Shown here piece after piece: positions 18,339-26,914 of a stretch of DNA of 64,000 bases. Position 1 is the stretch's first letter. The number at the start of each line of letters is the position of its first letter. The stretch comes from Methanoregulaceae archaeon. GTDB lineage: Archaea; Halobacteriota; Methanomicrobia; Methanomicrobiales; Methanospirillaceae. Below the pieces are notes generated by a model that saw nothing but the letters and a program-made list of their open reading frames with translations, did no database searches and was not told the DNA's origin. The position numbers and the translations under genes were made by a program. The stretch spans positions 26,006 to 90,005 of the forward strand of contig JAJFVA010000035.1 in NCBI GenBank assembly GCA_021371995.1, written 5' to 3'.

Positions 18339-19847
18339 ATGGACTGGGCGTCAAAATACCGCCCGAAACATGTGGCAGACGTGGTCGGGAACAGCAGTGC
18401 ATTGCACCTGATGGTGGAATGGGCACGTTCCTGGACCACGGAGAGTAAGCCCCTTCTCCTCCATGGAAAACCAGGAACGGGAAAGACTTCGAGCGTCTAT
18501 GCCCTTGCTACCGATTTTTCCTGGGAAGTAATCGAGCTGAATGCCAGTGACCAGCGGACCAGGGATGTCATTAAAAAAGTCGCCGGGACCAGCAGTACCA
18601 CGGGCAGCCTCCTGGGGTCTTTAAGAAAACTCATTCTGCTTGATGAAGCGGATAACCTCCATGGAACGGCCGACCGGGGGGGTGCACGGGCTATTCTTGA
18701 GGTGATACGAAATACACGCCAGCCGGTGGTTCTCATCGTCAACGACCTTTACCAGTTATCCCCGGATATCAGATCCCGTTCTGAACCAGTGCCGTTCCGG
18801 GCGCTGCCGGCCCGCTCAATTGTCCCGAGGCTCCGGTATATCTGTAGTGCGGAGTGTCTGAAGTGCAGCGATGGTGCTTTGAGAGAGATCGCTGAATCTG
18901 CAGGGGGCGACATGCGGGCGGCTATAACGATGCTCGAGGCTGCGGCAATCGGCCGTTCCGTGATTGGAGACACCGATGTATCCACATCCCGGAAAGATGA
19001 GCGGTCTTCAGTCTTTGACCTGATCAGCGCAGTGTATGGGAAAACAGGGACGAAGGACCTGATGCGGATTGTCTATGATGTTGATGAAACTCCTGATACC
19101 CTTGCCCAGTGGATCGAGTCAAACATAGGGCATATTCATGACAGGACTCGATACTTCCAGGCATACCAGCATCTGCTGAGAGCTGATGAGTACATCGGCC
19201 TGACGTACCGGCAGCAGTACCATACCCTCTGGCGATACGCAACTGCCCTCATGATACTCGGGGTATCGGAAGCTGCGGGCGGCGAAGGAATCCATGCACG
19301 AATCACATCTCCTGAACGGTGGAGAAAAATGGGAAGTTACCGGAAACAGAAAGTGGTTCGCACCGGCATGCTTGGTAAGATTGGACGATCCCTTCATCTC
19401 TCCCAGTACATGCTCCGCGATACCTATATAACGCCGGTTTCCCTCCTTGCTGATCGTGATCCCCTTTCGTTCGCGCGTGAGTTTTCCCTTGATGCAGATG
19501 AACTCAGCCTGCTTATTCACGACAAAACCCGGGCACAAAAGGTGTTGAAAACCCTGATGGATGAGGAGCGGTTACTGGAAAAAGAGAGGGAAAAGGCTGA
19601 GCGGATAAAGAAAAAGAAGCAGGGAGCATCAATATCCGGCGAAGAGAGGGTAAATGGTCCCGGAGGATATTCGACCCGGATTCCTAACGGGGACGAACAG
19701 GATACGCCATATCCTCCCGGGGCCCCCCATTTGCCCTCTGACCCTGATGAGGGGCCATTGGAACCATCACAACCCCGGGAAACTTCCTCTGAAGAGGAGA
19801 AACAGGCCGGAAAGCGTACTCAAAAGACCCTTTTTGACGGGTTCTGA
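18339..19847 (+). CDS. rfcL: Replication factor C large subunit
   Basis: The 502-residue AAA+ protein is the large subunit of the clamp loader that opens PCNA onto primer-template DNA. It has the RFC box (WASKYRPK), Walker A (GKPGTGKTS, residues 43-51), Walker B (LILLDEADN, about 98-106) and the ISRSEP-like sensor region. A long charged, low-complexity tail (about 400-490) ends in QKTLFDGF, a PCNA-interacting-peptide-like motif. The 3' end overlaps the convergent UPF0146 gene by 28 bases. Confidence 0.95.
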   Translation: MDWASKYRPKHVADVVGNSSALHLMVEWARSWTTESKPLLLHGKPGTGKTSSVYALATDFSWEVIELNASDQRTRDVIKKVAGTSSTTGSLLGSLRKLILLDEADNLHGTADRGGARAILEVIRNTRQPVVLIVNDLYQLSPDIRSRSEPVPFRALPARSIVPRLRYICSAECLKCSDGALREIAESAGGDMRAAITMLEAAAIGRSVIGDTDVSTSRKDERSSVFDLISAVYGKTGTKDLMRIVYDVDETPDTLAQWIESNIGHIHDRTRYFQAYQHLLRADEYIGLTYRQQYHTLWRYATALMILGVSEAAGGEGIHARITSPERWRKMGSYRKQKVVRTGMLGKIGRSLHLSQYMLRDTYITPVSLLADRDPLSFAREFSLDADELSLLIHDKTRAQKVLKTLMDEERLLEKEREKAERIKKKKQGASISGEERVNGPGGYSTRIPNGDEQDTPYPPGAPHLPSDPDEGPLEPSQPRETSSEEEKQAGKRTQKTLFDGF

Positions 19848-20242
19848 CTTTTATGGTAGCGGTGAAGGGTAACCCCGCATTCGATGATCTCTCCCCCCCG
19901 GCTGTATCCTTCAAATCCGAGATGGTATACCAAAAGATCAATATCGAGACTGCAGGCAAGCCGGATCAGGGCCGGTATCATTTCTTCACCAGGTCGGACC
20001 GAGTATACTACCTCGACCTCCTGATACAGGCTGATATCCGGTGAAAAAATATCATCAATAAAGAAAGGGATATCAGGTGCGGTTTGCGGCCTCTGGATAT
20101 CAGTGCAGAATACCTTAACACCGGAATCCTTCAGTGTCGCTGCAGCAACGAAATTGTTCCCTGCCCCCACTTCTGCGGCTGATCGGTAGCGGGACGCAAT
20201 AAAGGCGCCGATACACCGTTCAATATGTTTATGAGCGCCCAT
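19820..20242 (-). CDS. UPF0146 family protein
   Basis: The 140-residue protein resembles the small archaeal UPF0146 family, which has a Rossmann, methyltransferase-like start (AAEVGAGNNFVAAATL) but no known reaction. It is the only recognisable gene on this strand here; its end overlaps rfcL and its start is only about nine bases from the start of the divergent archaemetzincin gene. Confidence 0.8.
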   Translation of the reverse strand: MGAHKHIERCIGAFIASRYRSAAEVGAGNNFVAAATLKDSGVKVFCTDIQRPQTAPDIPFFIDDIFSPDISLYQEVEVVYSVRPGEEMIPALIRLACSLDIDLLVYHLGFEGYSRGGEIIECGVTLHRYHKSQNPSKRVF

Positions 20243-20251
20243 TGTGAGTAC

Positions 20252-20806
20252 ATGGTAATGGATCTCCTTATTTTTTGGGATTCCGGTGCACCCGCAGGAC
20301 TCGAACTCCCTGTCATGCGGATGATTTCAGTTCTGCTTGATGTCCCGGCAAGGGTATGTGGAAATCCACTTATCATGAACGGATATGTGGGTTCGCGTCG
20401 CCAGACTGATGCCAGTGTACTGCTCGACAGTATTGGCGTGTTCAAGCAGCGTCAGGATATCAGGAATCATGTCCTTGTTGTTACAGGGAATGATATCTTC
20501 TCGGCCGGGGCAACTTCACTGTTCGGCCTTGCCCGCCCTTCTGCTGGTGCTGCGGTCGTTTCCACTGCCCGCTTCTCCAATGAATTTTACGGAAAGGATG
20601 GGAACGAAGAAGATCTGATCGACCGGACAGTAAAAGAGAGTGCTCATGAGGTAGGTCATCTCCTCGGGCTTGATCACTGTATGACACCTGAATGCATCAT
20701 GCATAATCCCCTGACGCTTGATGACCTTGACCGGAAAAAGCGCTGGTTTTGCCCGGTTTGTAAAAATATACTGGATAGTGCACGTATAATGAATTCTCTT
20801 TTCTGA
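20252..20806 (+). CDS. amzA: Archaemetzincin, zinc metalloprotease
   Basis: About 184 residues. The extended zinc site HEVGHLLGLDHC is followed by four-Cys features (CMTPECIMHN and CPVCKNIL), the pattern of archaemetzincins, where the extra cysteines bind a structural zinc. The protein is cytoplasmic by the absence of a signal peptide. Physiological substrates are unknown. The start may be ATG 20252 or ATG 20258; frame is open to 20225. It diverges from UPF0146 with almost no spacer. Confidence 0.9.
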   Translation: MVMDLLIFWDSGAPAGLELPVMRMISVLLDVPARVCGNPLIMNGYVGSRRQTDASVLLDSIGVFKQRQDIRNHVLVVTGNDIFSAGATSLFGLARPSAGAAVVSTARFSNEFYGKDGNEEDLIDRTVKESAHEVGHLLGLDHCMTPECIMHNPLTLDDLDRKKRWFCPVCKNILDSARIMNSLF

Positions 20807-21098
20807 ATTTCTTAACCCGCAGACCATTCGAATAGAGGAAACGGGTATCTGCCAGGATATGAATCTGGAATGATATAGACCTCTAGTATTCCTTCCAGGA
20901 AAAGCTAGGGCAAAAAAAGCAATTGCCGGCATATCTGTCTTCCACGTGTAGCTAACCAGCAGATGCATCAGGGAAGTATTGCGGGTGTAATGAGAGCGTT
21001 TGACTGAATTAAAACCGGTCGAGGAAAGAAATTCCAGGGCCTGCTCTCTTCCATAAAAGAATGCCTGTGCCTTTTGAAACGGGGGGAAAAAGGATTGT

Positions 21099-21419
21099 TC
21101 AGCCGAACAGGGCACCGAGCCCTGCCATGCCGCTCTCTTCCTCTTCCTTCTTCTCTTCAGGGGCCGGGGCAGCGGCGGCCGGTGCGGCTGCACCAGCGCC
21201 TGCAGCAGCTGCAGGTGCAGCAGCAGCGACAGCGACCGGTGCGGCTGCAGCCTTGCTGATGGCCTCATCAATATTTACCCCGTCAAGGGCAGCTACCAGT
21301 GCCTTGATTCGGGCGTCGTCAACAGCGATACCGGCAGCGGTCAGGACCGCTTTTACACTCTCTTCCTTGATTGGCTTTCCTGCCTTGTGCAGGAGAAGCG
21401 CTGCATAGATATACTCCAT
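21099..21419 (-). CDS. rpl12: Large-subunit stalk protein P1 (L12)
   Basis: The 106-residue stalk protein has the N-terminal helical dimerisation and P0-binding domain ([17 protein letters not shown]), an Ala/Pro-rich hinge with imperfect AAAPA repeats and the acidic C-terminal end [13 protein letters not shown], which recruits translation factors. It is the last gene of rpl11-rpl1-rplP0-rpl12. The 292 bases between it and amzA hold no gene that I can support. Confidence 0.96.
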   Translation of the reverse strand: MEYIYAALLLHKAGKPIKEESVKAVLTAAGIAVDDARIKALVAALDGVNIDEAISKAAAAPVAVAAAAPAAAAGAGAAAPAAAAPAPEEKKEEEESGMAGLGALFG

Positions 21420-21444
21420 ATCTTTTCACCTACTCTCGAATTTT

Positions 21445-22299
21445 TCAGGATCCCTCTACCAGATTCTGGAGGGCGGCACTTTCCCTGTGCGCTTTTCCAA
21501 TAATACCATCAATCACGTCTTTTTCATAGACGCTGGCTTCAACCGCAAGCCCGCGGGCTTCCCGAACTGCGCGGGTGATAATCGGTGCCATGGTTTCAGT
21601 CGTAGGAATCACGGCATTGACCGACAGGTTGAATGCCTGCTGTCCGGCAAGGGTAATCTGCCTGATGATCATATCCTCGTCTATCGCGAGAACGGACGGT
21701 TCATACACACTGCCCTCAAAGAAAGCAGCCTGCAGGATGAGTCCCACGTCCATCGGCTTAATATCGAGTTTTGACAGGACATCGGCAAGTTTTGTGTTGA
21801 TCGCCTCACCTTTCCGCACGACCGTCTTCGTCTCACGGATCTTCACCTTCCCGGCTTCAATTGCGGCCGGGATTCCCGCCTGCTGGAGCTCCCCAACGAT
21901 TGGCCCCGGCCTGAAACTGGTCGGACCTTTCTCGACCACGATGTCTTCAGGAGCCTTCTCCCCGGGCTTAGCCGCCATCTTGGTCTTGGTTTTCTCGAGC
22001 TTCTTGAACAGCTTGAACGGATTTTCATTGGTGAAGATGATCGCAGAATGCCCGGAGATAAAATTTCCAAGCGTTGTAACTTCCCCGCCAATCTCCTGGA
22101 ATGCGTGCTCGATGAGGGTGTTTCTCGTCATCTTGAGCTTCGCGGTCCCTTTCAGGTTTCTCCTTATCTGCTGGAGCTGTGATGCGGGGATGCCATACAT
22201 ATCGACGAGCCCGATAAGCGCGTACTTCCCGATGTCGGCCTTAATCTCGTCGACCTCTTTCCGCTTCCATGCCGGAAGATGATGGGTGTACAGCGCCAT
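21445..22299 (-). CDS. rplP0: Large-subunit stalk base protein P0 (L10), without the acidic tail
   Basis: The 284-residue protein has the rRNA-binding L10 domain (WKRKEVDEIKADI, ARNTLIEHA-like MTRNTLIEHAF) and the archaeal insertion (FRPGPIVGELQQAGIPA). It holds the P1 dimers at the base of the stalk. It ends at IDGIIGKAHRESAALQNLVEGS, without the alanine-rich hinge and GLGALFG-like tail found in many archaeal P0 proteins; the P1 gene begins 25 bases later. Its ATG overlaps the last base of rpl1. Confidence 0.94.
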   Translation of the reverse strand: MALYTHHLPAWKRKEVDEIKADIGKYALIGLVDMYGIPASQLQQIRRNLKGTAKLKMTRNTLIEHAFQEIGGEVTTLGNFISGHSAIIFTNENPFKLFKKLEKTKTKMAAKPGEKAPEDIVVEKGPTSFRPGPIVGELQQAGIPAAIEAGKVKIRETKTVVRKGEAINTKLADVLSKLDIKPMDVGLILQAAFFEGSVYEPSVLAIDEDMIIRQITLAGQQAFNLSVNAVIPTTETMAPIITRAVREARGLAVEASVYEKDVIDGIIGKAHRESAALQNLVEGS

Positions 22300-22943
22300 T
22301 ATAACAGCCTCTCTGCCGGTCCCATGGTGGTTTTGACAAAGACCGATCGGATGTTCATCGATCCCTGCTCGAGGACTCCCTCGATTTTCTTAAGGACCGC
22401 GTCGATATTTTCTGCGATCTGCTCGGGGGGCATCTGCGTTGACCCGACCTTCACGTGAAACGTCTTTTTATCTTTCGTCCGGATTTTCACGGATTTCCGG
22501 AGACGTTCAACAATCGGCCTGATATCGGTTCCGCCAGGTATCGGCGTCGGCATACGGCCTCTTGGCCCGAGACGGGGTCCAAGGAACCGGCCAACCTGTG
22601 GCATCACGCCCGTATCAGCAAGGAAGAAGCGGTACCTGCCTGCTACCTGCCTTGCTTCACGTGGTTCGCCGCCAAGGCGTTCGATCTCTTCCGGGCCGAT
22701 GATCAGGTCCACCCCGGCTTCACGTGCCTGGGTGGTAATGTCTCCCTTGCCGAGAACCGCAATCCCCACTGTCTTTCCTGTACCGTGGGGGAGAAGAATC
22801 GTTTCATCGATACGGTTCTTCGGCTGCGCCATGTCGATATTCTTGAGATTGATGGTGATATCCACACTCTCAGAGAACTTCCGTTCTGGCGCCTTCTCAA
22901 TGGCCGCTTTAACGGCCTCCAAAATTCTGGCCCTTTCTACCAT
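22299..22943 (-). CDS. rpl1: Large-subunit ribosomal protein L1
   Basis: The 214-residue protein has the normal archaeal L1 layout (ARILEAVKAAIEKAPERKFSES at the start, LGPRLGPRGRMPTPIPGGTD in the middle, STQMPPEQIAENIDAVL near the end). It binds the 23S rRNA L1 stalk and in Methanococcus also represses its own operon by binding mRNA inside its gene. A hairpin at the matching place is listed separately. Confidence 0.96.
   Translation of the reverse strand: MVERARILEAVKAAIEKAPERKFSESVDITINLKNIDMAQPKNRIDETILLPHGTGKTVGIAVLGKGDITTQAREAGVDLIIGPEEIERLGGEPREARQVAGRYRFFLADTGVMPQVGRFLGPRLGPRGRMPTPIPGGTDIRPIVERLRKSVKIRTKDKKTFHVKVGSTQMPPEQIAENIDAVLKKIEGVLEQGSMNIRSVFVKTTMGPAERLL
22902..22917 (-). promoter_or_regulatory. 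Hairpin in the rpl1 5' coding region, possible L1 autoregulatory site
   Basis: In the rpl1 message nucleotides about 27-42 after the A of ATG read GGCCG-TTAAAG-CGGCC, a perfect 5-bp GC stem with a six-base loop. In Methanococcus vannielii L1 represses translation by binding a structure about 30 nucleotides inside its own gene, so the position fits. I cannot confirm the asymmetric-loop consensus of L1 sites here. Confidence 0.3.
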
Positions 22944-23002
22944 ATGGTTCCTCCATAGTCCTCGACCACATGTGATCTTCTATGGGATTGTCAGCCAATT
23001 CG

Positions 23003-23479
23003 TTACGAAGCGAGAACCGCGTCATACGTTCCGGCATCAATCGCCGCAAGGACTTCCCTTGGACGTTTGCCGTCAACGTTCACACCCATCGAAAGACAGG
23101 TCCCGACAACTTCCTTGACCGCATTCTTGAGGTCGTAAGAGAGCATGTCGTCAGCCTTCATACGGGCGATTCTGACCGCGGCCTGCATCGGCAAGTCGCC
23201 AACCACTTTCAGGTTGGGTTCGGGGGATCCTTTCTCGATATGAACCTCTTTTTTGATGAGAGCCGTCGTGGGTGGAATGCCCACGGTGACCGTGAAGTTC
23301 TTTTTGTCGTCGACTTCGATCGTTACCGGCACCTGCATGCCGTTGAATTCTGATGTCTTCTTATTGATCTCATCGACAACTGCCTTCACGTTTATACCGA
23401 GTGGTCCGAGTGCAGGTCCTATGGGCGGACCTGCGGTCGCCTTGCCTCCGGATACTAATACCTCGACCACGTCTGCCAT
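23003..23479 (-). CDS. rpl11: Large-subunit ribosomal protein L11
   Basis: The 158-residue protein begins [28 protein letters not shown], split here as the usual L11 start, and has the C-terminal rRNA-binding domain ([35 protein letters not shown]). It sits at the GTPase-associated centre of 23S rRNA. About 97 bases separate it from spt5, containing a perfect dyad, so the four ribosomal genes may have their own promoter. Confidence 0.96.
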   Translation of the reverse strand: MADVVEVLVSGGKATAGPPIGPALGPLGINVKAVVDEINKKTSEFNGMQVPVTIEVDDKKNFTVTVGIPPTTALIKKEVHIEKGSPEPNLKVVGDLPMQAAVRIARMKADDMLSYDLKNAVKEVVGTCLSMGVNVDGKRPREVLAAIDAGTYDAVLAS

Positions 23480-23497
23480 GGTATCACCATGCTGTCC

Positions 23498-23516
23498 CGC
23501 TGAAACGGTTTCAGCG
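23498..23516 (-). promoter_or_regulatory. Perfect 19-bp dyad upstream of the rpl11 operon
   Basis: CGCTGAAAC-C-GTTTCAGCG has two perfect nine-base arms around one central base and lies 19-37 bases before the rpl11 ATG. On the minus strand a TATA-like TTTTTTAA is immediately upstream (about 23521-23529) and another AT-rich candidate is further up, so the dyad is either an operator at the transcription start or a hairpin in the leader RNA. It could also end transcription from spt5. Confidence 0.55.
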
Positions 23517-23576
23517 TGGGTTAAAAAAGGTAGACTCGTAAAGACTTAAAGGTTATAGCCGGAGCAGGCTAAAGGC

Positions 23577-24050
23577 TCAGTTGTTGTCGCCGCGATCGAC
23601 AACCCGGACATTGTCTCCTCTCACAGTAATCGGGATAGGGAGAACGCTCTCGTAGAGCTCGACCGTAATCTCTTCCTTACCCGCATCTATCCGTTTAACG
23701 ACTGCTTTTTCACCTTTGAACGGCCCGGCGATAAGTTCAACGATCGTCCCCTCAGAGATTCCGCTGACAACTGGTTTCGGCACCAGGAAGTGCGCTACCT
23801 CTGCAAATGTTGTTTCGCCCCGCACCACAGTGCGCGCATGTGCCACCTTCTCTGCAAGCTGCTCGATCCGTGCCAGGCTTTCAGGTGTCTCTACAAGCAC
23901 GTATCCTTTGAGCTCATCAGGTACGATGATCGCTGTTACCTTTACATCAGTAGCCCCGGTATCGATGGCCTTCTTGATGTTGTCGGCGACAGTTCGTTCC
24001 TGCTTCGACGTGGTCTTGATAGCAAAAATACGATTGGTGTATTCTTCCAT
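23577..24050 (-). CDS. spt5: Transcription elongation factor Spt5 (NusG family)
   Basis: The 157-residue protein has the NGN domain (FAIKTTSKQERTVADNI through VPKPVVSGISEG) and a C-terminal KOW domain (EGTIVELIAGPFKGEKAVVKRID). It joins Spt4 to clamp RNA polymerase and raise processivity. It follows secE by five bases, the conserved archaeal secE-spt5-rpl11 arrangement. Confidence 0.95.
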   Translation of the reverse strand: MEEYTNRIFAIKTTSKQERTVADNIKKAIDTGATDVKVTAIIVPDELKGYVLVETPESLARIEQLAEKVAHARTVVRGETTFAEVAHFLVPKPVVSGISEGTIVELIAGPFKGEKAVVKRIDAGKEEITVELYESVLPIPITVRGDNVRVVDRGDNN

Positions 24051-24055
24051 AGCAA

Positions 24056-24250
24056 TCAGGACAGCGGGATCATGCCAATGTATATCAGGAATCCGATCAG
24101 CCCGACAATCAGAACACCTGCCGCAGCAACCAGTGCGATCTTCCTGAACTCATCCCTTGTCGGGGTTCTTGCAAGCTTTAAGATCCGCCAGTATTTCCTG
24201 AACAGCTCCTCGTTCACATCGAATTTTATATCGGGTTTTGCTATTTCCAT
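24056..24250 (-). CDS. secE: Preprotein translocase subunit SecE (Sec61 gamma)
   Basis: The 64-residue tail-anchored protein has an amphipathic N-terminal half (FRKYWRILKLARTPTRDEF) and one C-terminal membrane helix (VAAAGVLIVGLIGFLIYIG). It clamps the SecY channel. Six bases after ftsZ and five before spt5. Confidence 0.93.
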   Translation of the reverse strand: MEIAKPDIKFDVNEELFRKYWRILKLARTPTRDEFRKIALVAAAGVLIVGLIGFLIYIGMIPLS

Positions 24251-24256
24251 GGGTTA

Positions 24257-25348
24257 TCACTTCAGAAAATCTATCTCAAACTGTTTCTGAACTTTGGGGG
24301 TTATCTTCTCGTTCCTACCATATATTTGTGGCGACCGTACACCAGTTACTACGAGCATTGTACGCATCTTGCTCTGCATCGATGGATCGACCTGAGCTCC
24401 CCAGATGATCCGCGCGCCTGGATCAATCCGGTTATACACTTCCTGAATGACTCCCTCTGCTTCCGACATGGTCATGTCAGGACCCCCAATCACGTTCACG
24501 AGTGCAGCAGTAGCTCCGGAAATATCGACATCAAGAAGCGGTGAACGGATGGCTTTCTTGACCGAGTCGGCCGCCTTGTCCTCGCTGTCACTCTCACCCA
24601 CCCCGATCATTGCCACTCCGCCCCGCTCCATAACGGTACGCACATCGGCAAAATCAAGGTTCACAAGCCCGGGCATGGTGATAAGTTCAGTGATTCCCTT
24701 GACCGCACGCATCAGGACTTCGTCGGCGACCTTAAATGCCGCATAGAGGGGAAGACGGGGGACAACTTCGAGGAGCCGGTCATTCGGCACAACAATAACG
24801 GTATCGGTAACATCGCGGAGCCGTTCGAGTCCTGCCTCGGCATTCTCCATCCGGATAGCACCTTCTGCAGTAAAGGGCAGGGTTACAACCGCGATGGTGA
24901 GGGCCCCCTCGTCCCTTGCCGCTTTGGCAACGATAGGAGCAGCACCCGTACCTGTGCCGCCTCCAAGACCTACCGTAATAAATACCATGTCACTCCCGGA
25001 GACAACCTTCTTGATATCCTGTTCGTTCTCGAGAGCAGCTTCCTCACCTATCTGGGGGATTGAACCTGCTCCCAGTCCCCTGGTTCTCTGCCTCCCGATA
25101 AGGATGCGATGGTCCGCCATGGTCCTGGCAAGGTGCTGGGCGTCAGTGTTCATTGCAATCAGATTTGCCCCGTGAATACCCTCCTCTTTCATCCGTGTTA
25201 TGGTATTTGACCCGCTCCCCCCGCAGCCAATTACCGTGATCTCGGTTTTAAGCTCCTTTAATATCTGGTCAAGTTCCTCGTTTTCTGAGAGGACTTTGGC
25301 AGGCTCGGTGCTCACCTTGGTCAGCGCTTCTTCGACAATCGATCTCAT
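24257..25348 (-). CDS. ftsZ: Cell division GTPase FtsZ
   Basis: The 363-residue tubulin homologue forms the division ring. It shows [10 protein letters not shown] (residues 41-50), the tubulin signature [10 protein letters not shown] (about 129-138) and [11 protein letters not shown] for the T7 loop. The start is set at ATG 25348: a GGAG ribosome site lies about eight bases upstream and the ATG overlaps the dtdA stop (ATGA). An in-frame Met at 25381 lies inside dtdA and is less likely. The C-terminal tail is short ([11 protein letters not shown]). Confidence 0.95.
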   Translation of the reverse strand: MRSIVEEALTKVSTEPAKVLSENEELDQILKELKTEITVIGCGGSGSNTITRMKEEGIHGANLIAMNTDAQHLARTMADHRILIGRQRTRGLGAGSIPQIGEEAALENEQDIKKVVSGSDMVFITVGLGGGTGTGAAPIVAKAARDEGALTIAVVTLPFTAEGAIRMENAEAGLERLRDVTDTVIVVPNDRLLEVVPRLPLYAAFKVADEVLMRAVKGITELITMPGLVNLDFADVRTVMERGGVAMIGVGESDSEDKAADSVKKAIRSPLLDVDISGATAALVNVIGGPDMTMSEAEGVIQEVYNRIDPGARIIWGAQVDPSMQSKMRTMLVVTGVRSPQIYGRNEKITPKVQKQFEIDFLK

Positions 25349-26664
25349 ATCAGTTTCTCCAATCCCGGGATTCGGATACATGTTACTGTCCTGGTACGGA
25401 CCATGTCCGGGGTGATCTCACGGCCGTTGACGTTTACCACACCTCCCTTCATCAGTTCCCCGAACAGGGGTCCACGGGGGATGCCCAGATGGCGCGCTTT
25501 TTCCGGGTCAAACCTCGTTCTGCTGATGATAAGCCGGTCCCCTTCAACCGCCGTGGTTTCTCCACTACATATCAGTGTAACGCATAAGCTTATTAAATCA
25601 TTCAGTACAAGCGCAGGGTTCTCCTCCGTAGTAATAAAAACCGGGAGGAGCGGGTTTCCCCTAGAAGAGAGAGAGGCAACGGGCAGCTTTCCGATGCCTT
25701 CTCTCAGCCCGCAGAGGTTGACCCGTATTGTTTCAGCAACTAGGTCATCCGGCAGCCAAAGAACATGGGGGCTTCCGTCTTTCATCCCTGCGGAGATACT
25801 GATATCAGACCCGGAATGCAGTTCCTGTGCGGATCTCCGAATCTCTTCCCACGTGGACCAGGAAATGGACCGTAACTGAAGAAGCTCATGTTCTGACAGC
25901 CGGGGAATACCCAGACCCATAAGAACGGTTTCGATCATTTCCATCTCGCCGGGCGTAATCGCCTTTTTATCAATATAGACGGCGTTTGCGGAACTCTTTT
26001 CTGCCAGGGCTGAAAGCATCATGGTATCAAGAGAAGATACAAACCTGCTGTGTACGATATGGCCAAAAGCGGTCCGGGACCTGATGGCAATTTCAGTTTC
26101 CCTCCGGGCATAGTGCGTGCCGCCGATTCCAAGAACATTCACGGTATCAGCAGGATCAGCTTCAAAAACACTCAGTGCCACCGTATGGCCTGCACGGGCA
26201 TCCGTCCATTCCTTTCCAGTACTTCCAATCTCTACAAAAAATGACGGGGTTGAGAGTTCGGTGGGGCCGTGATGGGTGATTTCGTAGGTAACCCGGTATC
26301 CTTCCGGAGCATTCTTATTGAGGTTGCAGAGGACAGCATGCATCCATGGGGGCGACGCAACCGCAAGTGAACCGGTAATACCCCCGAGCCTGGCAGGACC
26401 GATGTTACCAGTGACATGGACGGTCAGGACCGGAAACGGGTTTTCCGAGGAATGCCGGGAGAGAAAAATGATCAGATCTGCATCAAGCTCATCGTCAATA
26501 TGATCCTGGAAGATCAGACGGGCAGATACCTCATGAAAGACCAGCTTGTGGTGTTCGAGGGGAAACGGGCGTGAGGATTCCGGATTTGCCAGCAGATCCT
26601 CCATACATTTCCGGATGTTCTTCCCTGCCGGGTCAAGGCTCGAGTGAACAAGCGCGATTTTCAG
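25345..26664 (-). CDS. dtdA: D-aminoacyl-tRNA deacylase, archaeal DtdA type, apparent CTG start
   Basis: The protein of about 439 residues hydrolyses D-amino acids from mischarged tRNAs. The family start [16 protein letters not shown] and later segments ([41 protein letters not shown]) identify DtdA/GEK1. No ATG, GTG or TTG lies in frame near the conserved N-terminus; the open frame runs back to 26910 through unrelated sequence and through the divergent small gene. CTG at 26664-26662 gives exactly the expected M-KIALVHSS start and is preceded four bases away by GGGGGGTG, a ribosome-site-like run. A G-tract sequencing error is the main alternative. The 3' end overlaps ftsZ. Confidence 0.87.
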   Translation of the reverse strand: MKIALVHSSLDPAGKNIRKCMEDLLANPESSRPFPLEHHKLVFHEVSARLIFQDHIDDELDADLIIFLSRHSSENPFPVLTVHVTGNIGPARLGGITGSLAVASPPWMHAVLCNLNKNAPEGYRVTYEITHHGPTELSTPSFFVEIGSTGKEWTDARAGHTVALSVFEADPADTVNVLGIGGTHYARRETEIAIRSRTAFGHIVHSRFVSSLDTMMLSALAEKSSANAVYIDKKAITPGEMEMIETVLMGLGIPRLSEHELLQLRSISWSTWEEIRRSAQELHSGSDISISAGMKDGSPHVLWLPDDLVAETIRVNLCGLREGIGKLPVASLSSRGNPLLPVFITTEENPALVLNDLISLCVTLICSGETTAVEGDRLIISRTRFDPEKARHLGIPRGPLFGELMKGGVVNVNGREITPDMVRTRTVTCIRIPGLEKLI

Positions 26665-26737
26665 AAGGCACCCCCCACCCCCTTGAGCGAAACAGACATG
26701 GTAAACCCTATTTCTTTGTACACATACTATTGTTACT

Positions 26738-26914
26738 ATGGACGAACAGAAGATACGGGCCGCATTCAAGAACGAGGGAATAGATAAAGAGATAAAATGC
26801 CCTGAAGCGTTTGCCATTTCAGAAAAATACGGAATCTCAAAGACCGATATCGCACGGTTCTGCAATACGCACGGGGTTAAGATCCGGGGCTGCCAGCTGG
26901 GCTGCTTCAAATGA
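26738..26914 (+). CDS. 58-residue protein with HTH-like body and C-terminal CQLGCFK, coupled to moeA
   Basis: This short gene runs from ATG 26738 to a TGA at 26912-26914 that overlaps the moeA ATG (26911). Its sequence (MDEQKIRAAFKNEGIDKEI through FAISEKYGISKTDIARFCN) looks like a small helix-turn-helix, and it ends GVKIRGCQLGCFK, with two Cys five apart. I recall similar short proteins beside molybdenum cofactor genes, but no function is known to me. The coupling to moeA suggests a role in, or sensing of, molybdopterin or metal supply. The Cys pair could bind a metal. Confidence 0.8.
   Translation: MDEQKIRAAFKNEGIDKEIKCPEAFAISEKYGISKTDIARFCNTHGVKIRGCQLGCFK

Noticed and set aside
20516..21271. 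251-codon minus-strand frame across amzA and the gap to rpl12
   Set aside because: Most of it is antisense to amzA and rpl12, and the middle shows no ribosome site or recognisable protein.
26665..26910. N-terminal extension of the dtdA frame
   Set aside because: The frame is open only because no stop occurs; the extra about 80 residues match nothing and lie across the divergent small gene. The family start is at 26664.
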